Positions 5,042 to 6,136 of a DNA stretch of 6,136 nucleotides are shown piece by piece. How positions within the stretch are numbered: the first letter of the stretch is position 1; each line of letters begins with the position of its first letter. Both the position numbers and the translations under genes were made by a program. The notes beneath the pieces were generated by a model, which was not told where the DNA came from, ran no database searches, and saw only the letters and a program-made list of their open reading frames with translations. Location of the stretch: contig DMSR01000344.1 in NCBI GenBank assembly GCA_003457145.1, forward strand, positions 1-6,136. The letters are read 5' to 3'. This DNA comes from Bacillus sp. (in: firmicutes). Its GTDB lineage: Bacteria; Bacillota; Bacilli; Bacillales; Cytobacillaceae.

Positions 5042-6043
5042 ATGTCGGGAGAGGTATTATCTCAAAATGAAATTGATGCTCTGCTATCCGCTTTGTCAAC
5101 TGGAGAAATGGATGCAGATGAATTAAAGAAGGAAGAAGTAGAAAAAAGAGTCAAGGTATATGATTTTAGGAGGGCATTACGCTTTTCGAAGGACCAAATC
5201 CGCAGTCTCACCCGAATACACGAAAATTTCGCGAGATTGTTAACCACTTTCTTCTCTGCTCAGCTGCGGACATATGTCAATATTAGCGTAGCCTCTGCTG
5301 ATCAGATTCCTTACGAGGAGTTCATCAGGTCAATACCTAAAATGACTATATTGAATGTATATGATGTTGACCCTTTAGAGGGAAGGATTCTAATGGAGGT
5401 TAACCCTAATATCGCTTATGCGATGATGGACAGGCTGCTTGGGGGAAAAGGGACAAGCCATAACAAAGTAGATAGTTTAACAGAAATTGAAACAAGAATC
5501 ATGTCCAATATGTTTGAAAAGGCATTTGAAAATTTCAGGGAAGCGTGGAGTTCGATATCTGATATAGATCCTCAGCTTGCTGATTTTGAGGTCAACCCGC
5601 AATTTCTGCAGATGGTTTCCCCGAATGAAACGGTCGTCGTCATCTCTCTGAATACGACGATTGGCGAGGCTAGCGGAATGATTAACATTTGTATTCCCCA
5701 TGTTGTATTAGAGCCGATCATTCCAAAATTATCCGTGAAATATTGGATGCAATCGGATAAAAAGGAAAGTTTGCCGATCGAGAATTCCGTGCTCCAGCAG
5801 GAAATACAAAAAGCGGATGTTTCAATCACTGCTGAGATAGGTTCAGCGGAAATTTCCATCCAGGACTTCCTGATGCTCGATATTGGAGATGTTATCGAAT
5901 TAAACCAGCAGATTGACCAGCCTTTAATTATAAAAGTAGGTGAAATCCCCAAATTTGTTGGACAGCCAGGTAAAATAAACAAAAAATTAGCCATTCAAGT
6001 GTTTGATACATTGAAGGGGGGAGACGATGATGGTGAGCGATGA
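5042..6043 (+). CDS. fliM: FliM, flagellar motor switch protein
   Basis: A 333-aa C-ring protein that binds CheY-P and, with FliG and FliY, sets rotation direction. The N-terminal CheY-P docking motif LSQNEIDALL is at residues 6-15, followed by an acidic-basic linker. The middle domain (about 45-230) starts with VYDFRRALRFSKDQIRSLTR and includes the conserved GGxG loop as GGKG at 134-137, the FliG contact region, and the NPQFLQMVSPNETVVVISL strand region. INICIPHVVLEPIIPKLSV leads into a short linker, and the C-terminal SpoA/FliN-like domain (about 252-325) contains SIQDFLMLDIGDVIELNQQ and GQPGKINKKLAIQV. Size is near the B. subtilis protein (about 332 aa) and the sequence is clearly Bacillus-like throughout. 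The tail GGDDDGER overlaps the start of fliY, consistent with coupled, stoichiometric synthesis of the two switch proteins. Confidence 0.96.
   Translation: MSGEVLSQNEIDALLSALSTGEMDADELKKEEVEKRVKVYDFRRALRFSKDQIRSLTRIHENFARLLTTFFSAQLRTYVNISVASADQIPYEEFIRSIPKMTILNVYDVDPLEGRILMEVNPNIAYAMMDRLLGGKGTSHNKVDSLTEIETRIMSNMFEKAFENFREAWSSISDIDPQLADFEVNPQFLQMVSPNETVVVISLNTTIGEASGMINICIPHVVLEPIIPKLSVKYWMQSDKKESLPIENSVLQQEIQKADVSITAEIGSAEISIQDFLMLDIGDVIELNQQIDQPLIIKVGEIPKFVGQPGKINKKLAIQVFDTLKGGDDDGER
6016..6023 (+). promoter_or_regulatory. fliY ribosome binding site within the end of fliM
   Basis: GGGGGGAG at 6016-6023 encodes the Gly-Gly near the FliM C-terminus and serves a cluster of in-frame starts: ATG 6027 (3 nt away), ATG 6030 (6 nt), GTG 6033 (9 nt). 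ATG 6045 is 21 nt away. Spacing favours 6030, but 6033 cannot be ruled out. Confidence 0.6.
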
Positions 6044-6136
6044 CATGTTATCTCAAGACGAAATTGATGCGCTTCTAAAAGGAAGTTCAGATGAGGCGGA
6101 TGATATAGAAAGCATGATTGATGTAGATGATTATTT
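6030..6136 (+). CDS. fliY: FliY, flagellar switch protein/CheY-P phosphatase (5' end only)
   Basis: The first 35 codons are visible; the gene runs off the window. The translation begins MVSDDMLSQDEIDALLKGSS and continues with an acidic stretch (DEADDIESMIDVDDY). LSQDEIDALL is the CheY-P docking motif found at the N-terminus of Bacillus FliY and almost repeats that of FliM. Full-length FliY of Bacillus combines this motif with CheC-like phosphatase domains and a FliN-like domain, removing phosphate from CheY-P at the motor and completing the C-ring. Those domains are beyond the window, so the call depends on the N-terminus and on the position after fliM. It overlaps fliM by 14 nt. The exact start is uncertain among the ATG/ATG/GTG cluster at 6027-6035. 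Confidence 0.85.
   Translation, partial: MVSDDMLSQDEIDALLKGSSDEADDIESMIDVDDY

Noticed and set aside
1..6136. Mobile element, CRISPR array, tRNA/rRNA or a foreign insertion
   Set aside because: No direct or terminal repeats, transposase, spaced repeat units or tRNA-like folds were noticed; gene order and style are uniform for a flagellar operon.

Overview
The window is an internal slice of a large flagellar/chemotaxis (fla/che-type) operon from a Bacillaceae-like Firmicute. The evidence is the gene order fliJ - ylxF - fliK - flgD - (small conserved flagellar operon gene) - flgE - swrD - fliL - fliM - fliY, all on the + strand. Strong purine-rich Shine-Dalgarno (SD) sites, moderate GC, and a FliM/FliY pair that both start with an EIDALL motif point the same way. 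A FliY-type switch protein downstream of FliM is typical of Bacillus and relatives. I cannot name the species.

Layout: 1-64 is the 3' tail of fliJ. ylxF (69-674) is a membrane-anchored coiled-coil protein with a FliG/MgtE-N-like tail. fliK (703-1944) is the hook-length ruler, flgD (1959-2588) the hook cap/scaffold, and 2606-2995 a small conserved protein of the flagellar operon protein family. flgE (3077-4297) is the hook subunit. After it come swrD (4352-4573), fliL (4563-5000), fliM (5042-6043) and the first 35 codons of fliY (from about 6030), cut by the window edge. Genes are packed with gaps of 4-81 nt or short overlaps. No stretch over 300 nt lacks a gene. I see no intrinsic terminator, mobile element, CRISPR array, tRNA or rRNA, and no convincing internal promoter.

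Functionally, the first half makes the hook: FlgD caps it, FlgE polymerises under the cap, and FliK measures it and triggers the secretion switch. The second half makes motor parts. SwrD and FliL are linked to stator performance, and FliM and FliY form the C-ring switch that reads CheY-P.

The most interesting non-coding signal lies between flgE and swrD. swrD starts with GTG and has no SD at normal distance. An in-frame stop just upstream prevents a longer start. A good SD-like run about 42 nt upstream is separated from the GTG by a nearly perfect 32-nt hairpin; if it folds, the SD lies about 9-10 nt from the start codon. This looks like a structure-bridged ribosome binding site. A smaller hairpin lies just before flgE, so flgE is flanked by RNA hairpins. 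In the proteins, FlgD appears to carry two tandem copies of a small beta-rich module after its conserved N-terminal domain.
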